Assembly (NCBI GenBank): GCA_947063875.1
Contig: CAMSTY010000039.1
Coordinates: forward strand, 1-33,698
Reading direction: 5' to 3'
DNA: 33,698 nucleotides
From: an uncultured bacterium
GTDB lineage: Bacteria; Bacillota; Clostridia; Lachnospirales; Lachnospiraceae
Part shown: positions 5,293-12,285 of the stretch, one piece after another
Layout: every line of letters starts with the position of its first letter
How positions within the stretch are numbered: the first letter of the stretch is position 1
Notes under the pieces: generated by a model
What the model was told of the DNA's origin: nothing
Databases searched by the model: none
What the model saw: the letters and a program-made list of their open reading frames with translations, nothing else
Made by a program: the position numbers and the translations under genes

Positions 5293-6824
5293 TTATCATC
5301 AAACAAATTGAGTTGAGAAAAATTACCAAAATATTCGGAACACTGACAGCCAACTCCGAGGTAGACTTCACCATTGAACCCGGAAAAATCTATGGTCTGA
5401 TCGGAGAAAACGGCGCCGGGAAAACTACGCTGATGCGAATGCTCTACGGAATGTATGAGCCGGATGGAGGAGAGATCCTCATCGATGGCAGGCCGGTGCA
5501 TTTTAAAAGCCCCAAGGACGCCATTGATGCGGGAATCGGAATGGTTCATCAGCATTTTGCCTTGGTCCCTACCCTGACGGTAACACAGAATATGATCCTG
5601 GGGCGGCCGATTCAGAAAAAGAATAAGCTGCTGGACATCAAAAAAGCAGAACAGATGGTAGATGCCCTTGGCAAAGAGTATAAACTGGAGGTTCCTCCCA
5701 AAGCTCTGGTAAAGGATATTCCGGTCAGTATTCAGCAGAGGGTAGAAATTCTGAAAGCTTTGTATCTGGGAGCTGACCTGTTGATTATGGACGAGCCTAC
5801 CGCAGTCCTCACTCCCCAGGAAATTGTCAAGCTTTTCCAGACCCTGGTAGAACTCCGTAATGCGGGCAAAAGCATTATCCTGATCACCCATAAGCTGAAT
5901 GAAATTATGCAGATTACAGATGAAATCATGGTTCTCCGCCTGGGAAAGGTGACCGGACATGTGCTGACTTCTGAAACGGATGAACGCAGTATTGCGGAAA
6001 TGATGGTGGGACGTCAGCTCAATCCTCAAAAGGAGAAAAAGGAAACCGACCAGTCAGAGATTGCCCTGGAAGTAACGGATCTGGAATACGTGGACAAATG
6101 GGGAGTAAAGGCTGTGGACCACATTTCCTTCACTCTCCGTAAAGGGGAGATTCTGGGAATTGCCGGCGTTCAGGGCAACGGGCAATCGGAACTGATTGAT
6201 ATTCTCACCGGCATGGTAAACAATTATTCTGGCTCTATCTCCATAGCCGGCAAGTCCGTATCCGCCTCCATGGGAACCAGGGCCAGGCGGGAAACCGGCC
6301 TTGGATGTATTCCGGAAGACCGGCAGCTGACCGGCGCCGCCGTAGGTGGCACGATTCTTGCCAATTTCATCATGTCCGGCTACCGGACTGATGATTTCGC
6401 CGGAAAATATCTGATCAATTACAGAAAAGCGAAGGAAAGAACCTGGGAATATGTCAAACGCTTCACTGTCAAAACCGATGATATTATGAACGACGCCCTG
6501 TCGCTGTCCGGCGGCAATCTGCAAAAGCTGATCGTAGCCAGGGAACTTTACCTAAAACCTTCTGTACTGATCGCCGCCCAGCCAAGCCGCGGCGTAGATA
6601 TCGGCGCCACCGAATATATCCATGACACCCTGGTGGAACACAGAAACCAGGGGAACGCCGTCTTGCTGGTGTCTAATGAATTATCCGAGATCATGACGGT
6701 CAGCGACCGTATCCTGGTTATCTACAATGGACGTTTTGTGGGAGAAGCCGATCCCAGGACCACCACCGAAGAGGAAATCGGGCTTTTAATGGCCGGAATT
6801 GAGAGGAGGGACTCAAGTTCATGA
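5289..6824 (+). CDS. BMP-family (nucleoside-type) ABC transporter, double ATPase subunit
   Basis: The 511-residue protein carries two ATP-binding cassettes in the RbsA/YufO arrangement and should energise uptake with the two permeases that follow. Domain 1 has Walker A GENGAGKTT (39-47) and Walker B LLIMDEPTA (about 164-172). Its signature, usually L-S-x-G-x-Q-Q, reads I-P-V-S-I-Q-Q here, losing the Ser and Gly. Domain 2 has the degenerate Walker A GVQGNGQSE usual for this family and an intact LSGGN signature, then PSRGVD. The start is a GTG at 5289 that overlaps the previous stop (GTGA), implying translational coupling. The stretch GGGAGGTGAT overlaps this codon, so a non-standard ATT/ATC start a few codons later cannot be excluded. 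Its end overlaps the permease start by 4 bases. Confidence 0.88.
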   Translation: MIIIKQIELRKITKIFGTLTANSEVDFTIEPGKIYGLIGENGAGKTTLMRMLYGMYEPDGGEILIDGRPVHFKSPKDAIDAGIGMVHQHFALVPTLTVTQNMILGRPIQKKNKLLDIKKAEQMVDALGKEYKLEVPPKALVKDIPVSIQQRVEILKALYLGADLLIMDEPTAVLTPQEIVKLFQTLVELRNAGKSIILITHKLNEIMQITDEIMVLRLGKVTGHVLTSETDERSIAEMMVGRQLNPQKEKKETDQSEIALEVTDLEYVDKWGVKAVDHISFTLRKGEILGIAGVQGNGQSELIDILTGMVNNYSGSISIAGKSVSASMGTRARRETGLGCIPEDRQLTGAAVGGTILANFIMSGYRTDDFAGKYLINYRKAKERTWEYVKRFTVKTDDIMNDALSLSGGNLQKLIVARELYLKPSVLIAAQPSRGVDIGATEYIHDTLVEHRNQGNAVLLVSNELSEIMTVSDRILVIYNGRFVGEADPRTTTEEEIGLLMAGIERRDSSS

Positions 6825-7903
6825 ATTTTACTTACAGGCCGGTTCCCATCAGTGCCAAAACCGCAATTATGGCTGTGATTTCCGGATTGCTGTTTGGTGC
6901 GGTTCTGATCTTTGCCACCGGCAACAATCCTGTTATCATTTATGCTGCATTAATACGAGGAGCCTGCGGCTCTTTGTTTGCCATCGCATCCAGTATCCGC
7001 TGGACCATACCGCTGATCTTTACCGGTACGGCAGCCGCCATTGCCTTTAAGGGCGGAGTCTTCAATATGGGGGTGGAAGGGCAAATGTATATGGGTGGTC
7101 TGGCCGCCGCTGTTGTCGGCATCACCTGGCGGGAACTTCCCGGCTGTCTTCTGATCCCCTTGATGCTGATAGCCAGCATGATCGCCGGACTTATTTGGGC
7201 CCTGCCTCCGATTCTTGCCAAGCTGTATTATGGAAGCAGCGAGGTAGTCCCCTGCATGATGCTGAATTATATTGCGATGTATTTAACCGACTATTTGGTA
7301 CACAATGTTTTTCTGGCCAGCGGAAACCGGGGCGCAACCATCAAGACAGATATGATCGCCGAACAGAGCCGCCTCACAAAGCTGATTCCCAGCAGCAGCG
7401 TCTCCACCGCCCTTCTCATCGGACTGATAATTGTACTTCTTTATCAGCTGATCATCCGAAAAACCAAATTCGGATATGAGTTTGAAATCTGCGGAATCAA
7501 TCCCAGATTTGCCCGGTACGGCGGAGTGAATGTCAACAAAACCAGAATCGGTGTCATTCTTCTGAGCGGCGCCATCGCCGGCCTGGGAGGCGCAACGGAA
7601 ATCATGGGAGTAAGATATTGCTTTGAGAGCCGTTTTGTAGGAGATTTTGCCACCAACGGGATTCTGGCTGCACTTCTGGGGAGCTGTTCTCCTGTTGGAA
7701 CCTTATTTGGCGCTGCCTTTATGGGCTTTCTGAAGGCCGGATCTCTTACAGTCGAGCGGACCACAAGCGTTTCCCGGGCAGTGGCCGTGGTCATTCAATG
7801 TACCATTATCTGCTTTGTATCCGCCAAAAGCTTTGCCGCCATCCTGGACCTGAAGGGTATCCGGCCTGGGAAAGGAAATACAAAGGAGGGAAAAACCGAA
7901 TGA
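6821..7903 (+). CDS. BMP-family ABC transporter permease 1
   Basis: The 360-residue, strongly hydrophobic protein is a branched-chain/ribose-type permease of the YufP (nucleoside) group. Its family signature is clear around GGVFNMGVEGQMYMGG (residues about 78-93, the EAA-like cytoplasmic segment) and around YEFEICGINPRFARYGGVN followed by a small-residue helix SGAIAGLGGATEIMG. About eight to ten membrane spans are apparent. ATG 6821 overlaps the ATPase stop (ATGA) and the end overlaps the next permease by the same arrangement, so the three genes are translated in a coupled way. Specificity for nucleosides is known for characterised relatives and inferred here. Confidence 0.88.
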   Translation: MNFTYRPVPISAKTAIMAVISGLLFGAVLIFATGNNPVIIYAALIRGACGSLFAIASSIRWTIPLIFTGTAAAIAFKGGVFNMGVEGQMYMGGLAAAVVGITWRELPGCLLIPLMLIASMIAGLIWALPPILAKLYYGSSEVVPCMMLNYIAMYLTDYLVHNVFLASGNRGATIKTDMIAEQSRLTKLIPSSSVSTALLIGLIIVLLYQLIIRKTKFGYEFEICGINPRFARYGGVNVNKTRIGVILLSGAIAGLGGATEIMGVRYCFESRFVGDFATNGILAALLGSCSPVGTLFGAAFMGFLKAGSLTVERTTSVSRAVAVVIQCTIICFVSAKSFAAILDLKGIRPGKGNTKEGKTE

Positions 7904-8787
7904 ATGTCTCTTTATTAATCAGTGCCGCCATGCGTTACTCTGCCCCTGTTCTTCTGGCGGCCGTAGGTGCCCTGTTTTGCGATTGTGCCGGAGTAACCTT
8001 TATTATTCTGGAAGCACAGATGTTGTTAGGCTGCTTTTTTGCCGTTATAGCCGGATATTATTTTCAAAGCTGGGCCGCCGGGGTGCTCTGTGCCATTCTG
8101 GCAAGCATTCTTCTGGGATGGTTTTTTATCTGGATCACCATGAAAATGAAGGCCATTGAGTTGGTAGTGGGGTTTGCCATTAATTTTCTGATCGACGGCC
8201 TTACCATCTATTTGCTGCGGATGGTTTTCCATCAGACCGGCTCTTTTGTGTCACCGGAGATCCCTGCTATCCCTAAGATCACAGTCCCTGTGCTGAGCCA
8301 TATTCCTCTGATTGGCAGTATTTTCTACCAACAGACCTGGATCGTGTATGCCGCCTTTCTCAGCGTGCTGGTTGCGGCAATCCTGATCTACCACACCCCT
8401 TTCGGACTTCATATCCTGTCCAGCGGGGCCAATCCTGAGGCAGCAAAGGCAGTTGGAATTGATATCGGCAAAACCCGAATCAAATGTATCATGATCGCCA
8501 GCGTTCTCTGCGGTCTGGCAGGGAGCCAGCTTTCCATCGGCTTTCTCTCCATGTTCTCGGAGGGAATGACTGTCGGAAAGGGTTTTATCGCTTTAGGCGC
8601 CCTGATGTTTTCCAACCGGAAGCCAACCCTTGTATTGTTTATTACACTGCTGTTTGGCTTCGCGGAAGCCATCGGCAATCAGGTTCAGCTTAGCGGCACC
8701 ATTGCTTCCGAACTGGTTCTGATGATTCCTTATCTTGCTGTTCTGGCCTGTGTATTTGCTAGAAAGCCAGTTGCGGAACAAATCTAA
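7900..8787 (+). CDS. BMP-family ABC transporter permease 2
   Basis: The 295-residue integral membrane protein is the partner permease (YufQ-like), shorter than the first as is usual. The characteristic loop is seen at GLHILSSGANPEAAKAVGID, followed by the helix with CIMIASVLCGLAGSQLS. The start at ATG 7900 is chosen because AAAGGAGGG lies just upstream and it overlaps the previous stop by 4 bases; an upstream in-frame start would lie within the previous gene and lacks a ribosome site. It ends 76 bases before the lipoprotein gene, with a small hairpin in the gap. Confidence 0.88.
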   Translation: MNVSLLISAAMRYSAPVLLAAVGALFCDCAGVTFIILEAQMLLGCFFAVIAGYYFQSWAAGVLCAILASILLGWFFIWITMKMKAIELVVGFAINFLIDGLTIYLLRMVFHQTGSFVSPEIPAIPKITVPVLSHIPLIGSIFYQQTWIVYAAFLSVLVAAILIYHTPFGLHILSSGANPEAAKAVGIDIGKTRIKCIMIASVLCGLAGSQLSIGFLSMFSEGMTVGKGFIALGALMFSNRKPTLVLFITLLFGFAEAIGNQVQLSGTIASELVLMIPYLAVLACVFARKPVAEQI

Positions 8788-8806
8788 ACTTATTACGAGC
8801 TTCTTT

Positions 8807-8830
8807 TTCAGGCTGTCAGATCTGCCTGAA
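8807..8830 (+). promoter_or_regulatory. Intercistronic hairpin before the substrate-binding lipoprotein gene
   Basis: TTCAGGC (8807-8813) and GCCTGAA (8824-8830) form a 7-base stem with a 10-base loop, without a following T run. In ABC operons such hairpins can protect the binding-protein message and raise its level relative to the membrane subunits; that role is inference here. Confidence 0.45.
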
Positions 8831-8863
8831 TGGAAAATAAAAAGAAAATGGAGGAAGTTTACT

Positions 8864-9967
8864 ATGAAAAGAGCATTGCCGATGATCCTGGCCACAATGA
8901 TGGCCGCCGCATTATGTGCAGGATGTGGAAATTCCAGCCAGGGAACCACACAGACTCAGGCCACCGCAGCAGCAGCCGAAAACGCTGCCGAAAAGACGGA
9001 CAATACCGAAAGCGCTCCCGCAGAGGCGGACGCCGCCAAACCGGAGGGGAACCTGAAAGCCGCCTTTATCACTCCCCAAGCGCTGGGAGATGGTTCTGTA
9101 ACGGATTTAAGTTATTCCGGATTTACCAAAGCTGCAGAAGAATATGGCATGGAGACACAGGTGGTTGAGGTTCAGGTAGGTGAGTACGAGGAAACTCTCC
9201 GTTCCATGGCACAGGAGGGTTATGGACTTCTGGTCTGCTTACAGCCAGAACTGGTGGACGCCGTATGCACGGTGGCTCCGGAATATCCGGATACTCTGTT
9301 TTTCAGTATGAACGGCGAAATCAACGATATTCCCAATGTTCTGGGTTCCGCCAACAAGGAGCAGGAAGGCTCCTATCTGGCCGGTGTCACCGCCGCACTG
9401 ATGTCGGAAACCGGAAAAATCGGTGCCGTTATCGGTCAGGATATGGCACAGAACAACCGTTATGCCGCCGGATATGAGGATGGGGCAAAGGCTGCCCGGC
9501 CGGATATCGAGGTTTCCATTCTTTATGCCGGAACTTTTGAAGATCCTGCTAAAGGTAAGGAACTGGCATTGACTCTGTACAATTCCGGCTATGATGTAGT
9601 CTACCAGGTTGCTGCCAAAACCGGTCTGGGTGTATTTGAGGCTGCTAAGGAACAAGGCGAAGGCCATTATGTTGTGGGTTGCGATGTGGATCAGAGTCCG
9701 CTTCTTCCCGGACAGGTAGTAGGAAGCCAGATTACTCCTTATGACACCTGGGTTTATGCTGCTATGAAAGATTATGGCGAAGGCACTTTTACCGGCGGAC
9801 GGACAGAAGCATTTTCCATGAACCGCACGGACGGCGCAGGATTTGATTTTGACTCTACCGGCAAAGTCAACTATAAGGATGGCGTAAAAGAAGCTGTGGA
9901 AGACAGCAAAAAGAAGATCATGTCCGGAGAGATCGTTCCAGAAAGTGTCCGGGAGAAAGATAAATAG
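8864..9967 (+). CDS. BMP-family substrate-binding lipoprotein
   Basis: The 367-residue protein is a Med/PnrA-type (BMP) binding lipoprotein. Residues 1-20 form a signal peptide with the lipobox L-C-A-G-Cys21, so it is anchored to the outer face of the membrane. A Ser/Thr/Ala-rich linker follows (TTQTQATAAAAENAAEK). The BMP core begins LKAAFITPQALGDGSVTDLSY, with typical segments EGSYLAGVTAALM, GKIGAVIGQDM and VVGCDVDQSPLLPGQVV. Start 8864 is set by GGAGG and by the signal peptide. It is the last gene of the operon, unlike Bacillus yuf-type operons where the binding protein comes first. Relatives bind purine nucleosides, but with an amidohydrolase leading the operon a cyclic ureide or modified base is also possible. 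Confidence 0.9.
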   Translation: MKRALPMILATMMAAALCAGCGNSSQGTTQTQATAAAAENAAEKTDNTESAPAEADAAKPEGNLKAAFITPQALGDGSVTDLSYSGFTKAAEEYGMETQVVEVQVGEYEETLRSMAQEGYGLLVCLQPELVDAVCTVAPEYPDTLFFSMNGEINDIPNVLGSANKEQEGSYLAGVTAALMSETGKIGAVIGQDMAQNNRYAAGYEDGAKAARPDIEVSILYAGTFEDPAKGKELALTLYNSGYDVVYQVAAKTGLGVFEAAKEQGEGHYVVGCDVDQSPLLPGQVVGSQITPYDTWVYAAMKDYGEGTFTGGRTEAFSMNRTDGAGFDFDSTGKVNYKDGVKEAVEDSKKKIMSGEIVPESVREKDK

Positions 9968-9990
9968 AACCCTTGTGATTTTGCTGGAAG

Positions 9991-10015
9991 CGGTGGCAGG
10001 AGATTCCTGCCGCCG
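9991..10015 (+). terminator. Hairpin terminator candidate after the transporter operon
   Basis: CGGTGGCAGGA (9991-10001) pairs with TCCTGCCGCCG (10005-10015) over 11 bases with one G-U pair and a 3-base loop. The T-rich tail is poor (TGTTACTATC), so termination may be partial and allow read-through into the NHL/DeoR genes. Confidence 0.6.
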
Positions 10016-10041
10016 TGTTACTATCTGCATTCAGGCCAGGA

Positions 10042-10076
10042 ATTCATTAACGAAAATGAATAACATGTGGTATAAT
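10042..10076 (+). promoter_or_regulatory. Palindrome overlapping an upstream promoter of the NHL-deoR pair
   Basis: ATTCATT (10042-10048) and AATGAAT (10055-10061) form a perfect inverted repeat with a 6-base spacer. TTAACG at 10047-10052, an 18-base spacer and the extended -10 TGGTATAAT (TATAAT 10071-10076) make a plausible promoter that the palindrome overlaps. It differs in sequence from the palindrome at 3821-3853. It could be an operator for the DeoR-family product encoded downstream. Confidence 0.45.
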
Positions 10077-10304
10077 AGGAACACTTAGCGAGGTATTTCA
10101 CGAGCTTAGTGTGAGTAATACCTGGCCACTTAGCGAATGCAAGCCAGAGGCGCGGCATGAGGTTAGTGGACATGGTATAATAGGAACACTTAGCGAGGTA
10201 TTTCACGAGCTTAGTGTGAGTAATACCTGGCCACTTAGCAAATGCAAGCCAGAGGCGCGGCATGAGGTTAGTGGGCATGGTATAATAGGAACACTTAGCG
10301 AGGT
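10069..10304 (+). repeat. 105-bp tandem repeat, two full copies plus a 26-bp third, each with an extended -10
   Basis: Copy 1 (10069-10173) and copy 2 (10174-10278) differ at only two positions; a third copy (10279-10304) is cut after GCGAGGT. Each copy begins GGTATAATAGGAACAC, so TATAAT occurs at 10071, 10176 and 10281, each preceded by TG as an extended -10. Every full unit holds two imperfect hairpins: one closed by GGTATT/AATACC, one by CCACT/AGTGG with ATGC-GCC / GGC-GCAT inside. The motif (A/G/C)TTAG(C/T)G recurs four times per unit. The spacing of 105 is exactly ten turns of B-DNA. The third -10 lies 42 bases before the ATG of the NHL gene and is its most direct promoter. Open frames across the repeat have no ribosome site and are not genes. 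Confidence 0.85.
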
Positions 10305-10327
10305 GTGCAATTAAGAAGGAGACCTTT

Positions 10328-11365
10328 ATGATTAAACAAATTAAGGGGATCGCTGACAGAGATCAGGCAGGATATTCCCGTTACACCAGCAATGGATTTA
10401 CCTATCAGCTTTTTCCGGATTACGGAAATTTCCCGGATTGTTTTGAATTTACTATGTATTCGGGTGGATGCTGTGACCAGGAGGATAATCTTTTTCTTTC
10501 TACCAGAGACCCGGATCATCCGATCATGATGCTGGACCCGGACGGAAACTATGTGAAAGATTTTGGGAAAGGGTTATTTAAGGAAACCCATACTCTTTGT
10601 GTCACTCCCCGGGATACTCTCCTGTGTATTGATGTGGCTCAGCATGTACTGCGGGAGCTCAGTAAAAATGGGGAACTAATCCGGGATATTGGCAATCTGG
10701 GAGTCCCCAGTGACAGCGGCTTTGACCCTGAGATCTGGAGAAAAAGACAGCGGATGGGAAAATATGTTCCCACGGACGTTTCTTTTGATAAGGGATGGTC
10801 CTTCTTCATGGGACTTGAGACAATTCAGCGGGCAGCTCCGCCATTTAACCGGCCTACCGGCGCTGCTTTTAGTCCTTCCGGCGACCTGTTTGTCAGTGAC
10901 GGATATGGAAATGCTGCCATACATCATTTCTCTTCCGACGGAAAACTTCTAAACACCTGGGGAGGGCCTGGAGATGAGCCTGGCAAATTCGTAGTGCCTC
11001 ACTGCATCTGCGTGGATCGTCTAAGTCGCGTGTGGGTGGGAGACCGGGACGGTAACCGTCTGCATGTATTTTCCCAGGACGGAGAATTACTGGCTTATTT
11101 TGATGAAAACCTATATCAGCCCACTGGACTCTGGGCAGATCAAAATTATGTATACGCGGCGGAGCGAGGCGGCGGACTGACAATCCTCAATATGGATTTA
11201 GAGATTGTATCCCAGCTGGGTTTTTACAATTCCTCCATCCGCGCCCATGGAATGTGCGGAAATAAAAAGGGTGAGTTGTTTTTGATGCCACTCACTACCT
11301 ATGACCGGCACTTCCTGATGAAATTCTCACCCATATCGGTTCCGGAAGGTAAAGCAGGGGGATAA
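10328..11365 (+). CDS. NHL-repeat beta-propeller protein (amidating-lyase/SMP-30-like)
   Basis: The 345-residue protein shows repeated beta-propeller blades: DQEDNLFLSTRDPDHPIMML, PTGAAFSPSGDLFVSDGYGN, HHFSSDGKLLNTWG, PHCICVDRLSRVWVGDRDGN and LHVFSQDGELL. This is the NHL-repeat pattern found in peptidyl-alpha-hydroxyglycine amidating-lyase-like and SMP-30/lactonase-like proteins. There is no signal peptide or membrane span, so it should be cytoplasmic. AAGGAG sits at good distance from ATG 10328. The gene is followed after 4 bases by a DeoR-family regulator and is preceded by the amidohydrolase-transporter operon. It may act on the same compound, for example as a lyase or lactonase on a product of the amidohydrolase; the reaction cannot be told from sequence. 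Confidence 0.75.
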   Translation: MIKQIKGIADRDQAGYSRYTSNGFTYQLFPDYGNFPDCFEFTMYSGGCCDQEDNLFLSTRDPDHPIMMLDPDGNYVKDFGKGLFKETHTLCVTPRDTLLCIDVAQHVLRELSKNGELIRDIGNLGVPSDSGFDPEIWRKRQRMGKYVPTDVSFDKGWSFFMGLETIQRAAPPFNRPTGAAFSPSGDLFVSDGYGNAAIHHFSSDGKLLNTWGGPGDEPGKFVVPHCICVDRLSRVWVGDRDGNRLHVFSQDGELLAYFDENLYQPTGLWADQNYVYAAERGGGLTILNMDLEIVSQLGFYNSSIRAHGMCGNKKGELFLMPLTTYDRHFLMKFSPISVPEGKAGG

Positions 11366-11369
11366 TTCT

Positions 11370-12161
11370 ATGTATAACGAACGGCAGAAGAAAATCATAC
11401 GGCATTTATCAGAAGTAAGAGTTGCAAAAATCGAAGAACTTGCGGAACTTTTTCAGGTTTCCATGGAAACCATACGTCGGGATCTGATGGAACTGGAGAA
11501 GGATTCTTCCATTAAGCGCATCCGGGGAGGCGCTGTATACAACAATCTTCGGGCCAGAGAAATAGAATTTTCCAAAAAAATGCAGAACAATCAGCAGGGA
11601 AAACATGCCATCGCCAATCTTGCCATGGAATACATTAACAACGGAGATGCTATTGCTATGAACAATGGGATTACAACTCTGACACTGGCCAAATGTCTTC
11701 TGCGGGAACGTCAGCGCTTGACTGTTGTAACAAATTCTCCGGATATCGCTCTTATTTTAAGTGATAATGAGAGTAATCAGGTATTTCTGACCTCCGGTTA
11801 TCTCCGTAAACACAATAAAAGCCTGGTGGGAGGCCTCTGCCGTGAATGTCTGGAGTTTTTTAAAGTAGATAAAACGATTCTGAGTATAGACGGGGTCTCT
11901 ATCCAGGACGGCGTCACAGAGTACAATACGGAAGAAGCTTCCATTCTGAGAAAAATGCTGGAAATCGGTCAGACAAAAATGATTCTTTGCGAGTTCAGCA
12001 AGTTCAGTGAAGTAGCTTTCTATAAGGTATGCGCCGCAGATCGAATTGACTATATCTTTACAGACCACAATCTGCCGTTAAGAGACATCAAATTATGGAA
12101 CGATATCGGAGTTAAAATTCTTTCTTCTCCGGTTTCTTTGTCTGATCGGCCTGGAAGATGA
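11370..12161 (+). CDS. DeoR/GlpR-family transcriptional regulator
   Basis: The 263-residue protein has the DeoR N-terminal winged helix (residues about 1-58): IEELAELFQVSMETIRRDL as helix-turn-helix, then LEKDSSIKRIRGGAV as wing. The C-terminal DeoRC ligand domain shows AMNNGITTLTLA (usually D-A-G-T-T; here Asn replaces Asp), SLVGG, KTILSIDGVSIQDGVTEYN, FSKFSEVAFYKVC and IDYIFTDHNL. Family members bind sugar phosphates and related phosphorylated intermediates and usually repress the neighbouring catabolic genes. It is 4 bases behind the NHL gene and certainly in its operon. The likely targets are the palindromes at 3821-3853 and 10042-10061. The Asp-to-Asn change may reflect a different effector. 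Confidence 0.88.
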   Translation: MYNERQKKIIRHLSEVRVAKIEELAELFQVSMETIRRDLMELEKDSSIKRIRGGAVYNNLRAREIEFSKKMQNNQQGKHAIANLAMEYINNGDAIAMNNGITTLTLAKCLLRERQRLTVVTNSPDIALILSDNESNQVFLTSGYLRKHNKSLVGGLCRECLEFFKVDKTILSIDGVSIQDGVTEYNTEEASILRKMLEIGQTKMILCEFSKFSEVAFYKVCAADRIDYIFTDHNLPLRDIKLWNDIGVKILSSPVSLSDRPGR

Positions 12162-12220
12162 TTTTTGATTGTGCTTTAGATTGCTTCTGCTAATGTTCTT
12201 ATATCAAGATTTTTTTATAA

Positions 12221-12251
12221 ACAGGCCGCTGCAATGTTTACAGCGGCCTGT
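12221..12251. terminator. Hairpin between convergent deoR-like and CitMHS genes
   Basis: ACAGGCCGCTG (12221-12231) and CAGCGGCCTGT (12241-12251) form a perfect 11-base stem with a 9-base loop. It lies between two convergent genes. Neither side has a long T run (TTCTT on the plus side), so it is an imperfect but plausible two-way terminator. Confidence 0.6.
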
Positions 12252-12285
12252 TCTTACAGCCACAATCCCCGGCACTTCCCACACC

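Noticed and set aside
5241..6029. 262-codon frame antisense to the ABC ATPase gene
   Set aside because: It lies wholly opposite well-recognised coding sequence and has no family-like features.
10069..10304. CRISPR array
   Set aside because: The whole 105-bp unit is repeated with two changes; there are no short repeats separated by unique spacers and no cas genes.
10021..10314. Open frames on both strands through the 105-bp repeats
   Set aside because: 105 is a multiple of three, so repeats stay open in several frames; the predicted peptides are exact internal repeats without ribosome sites.
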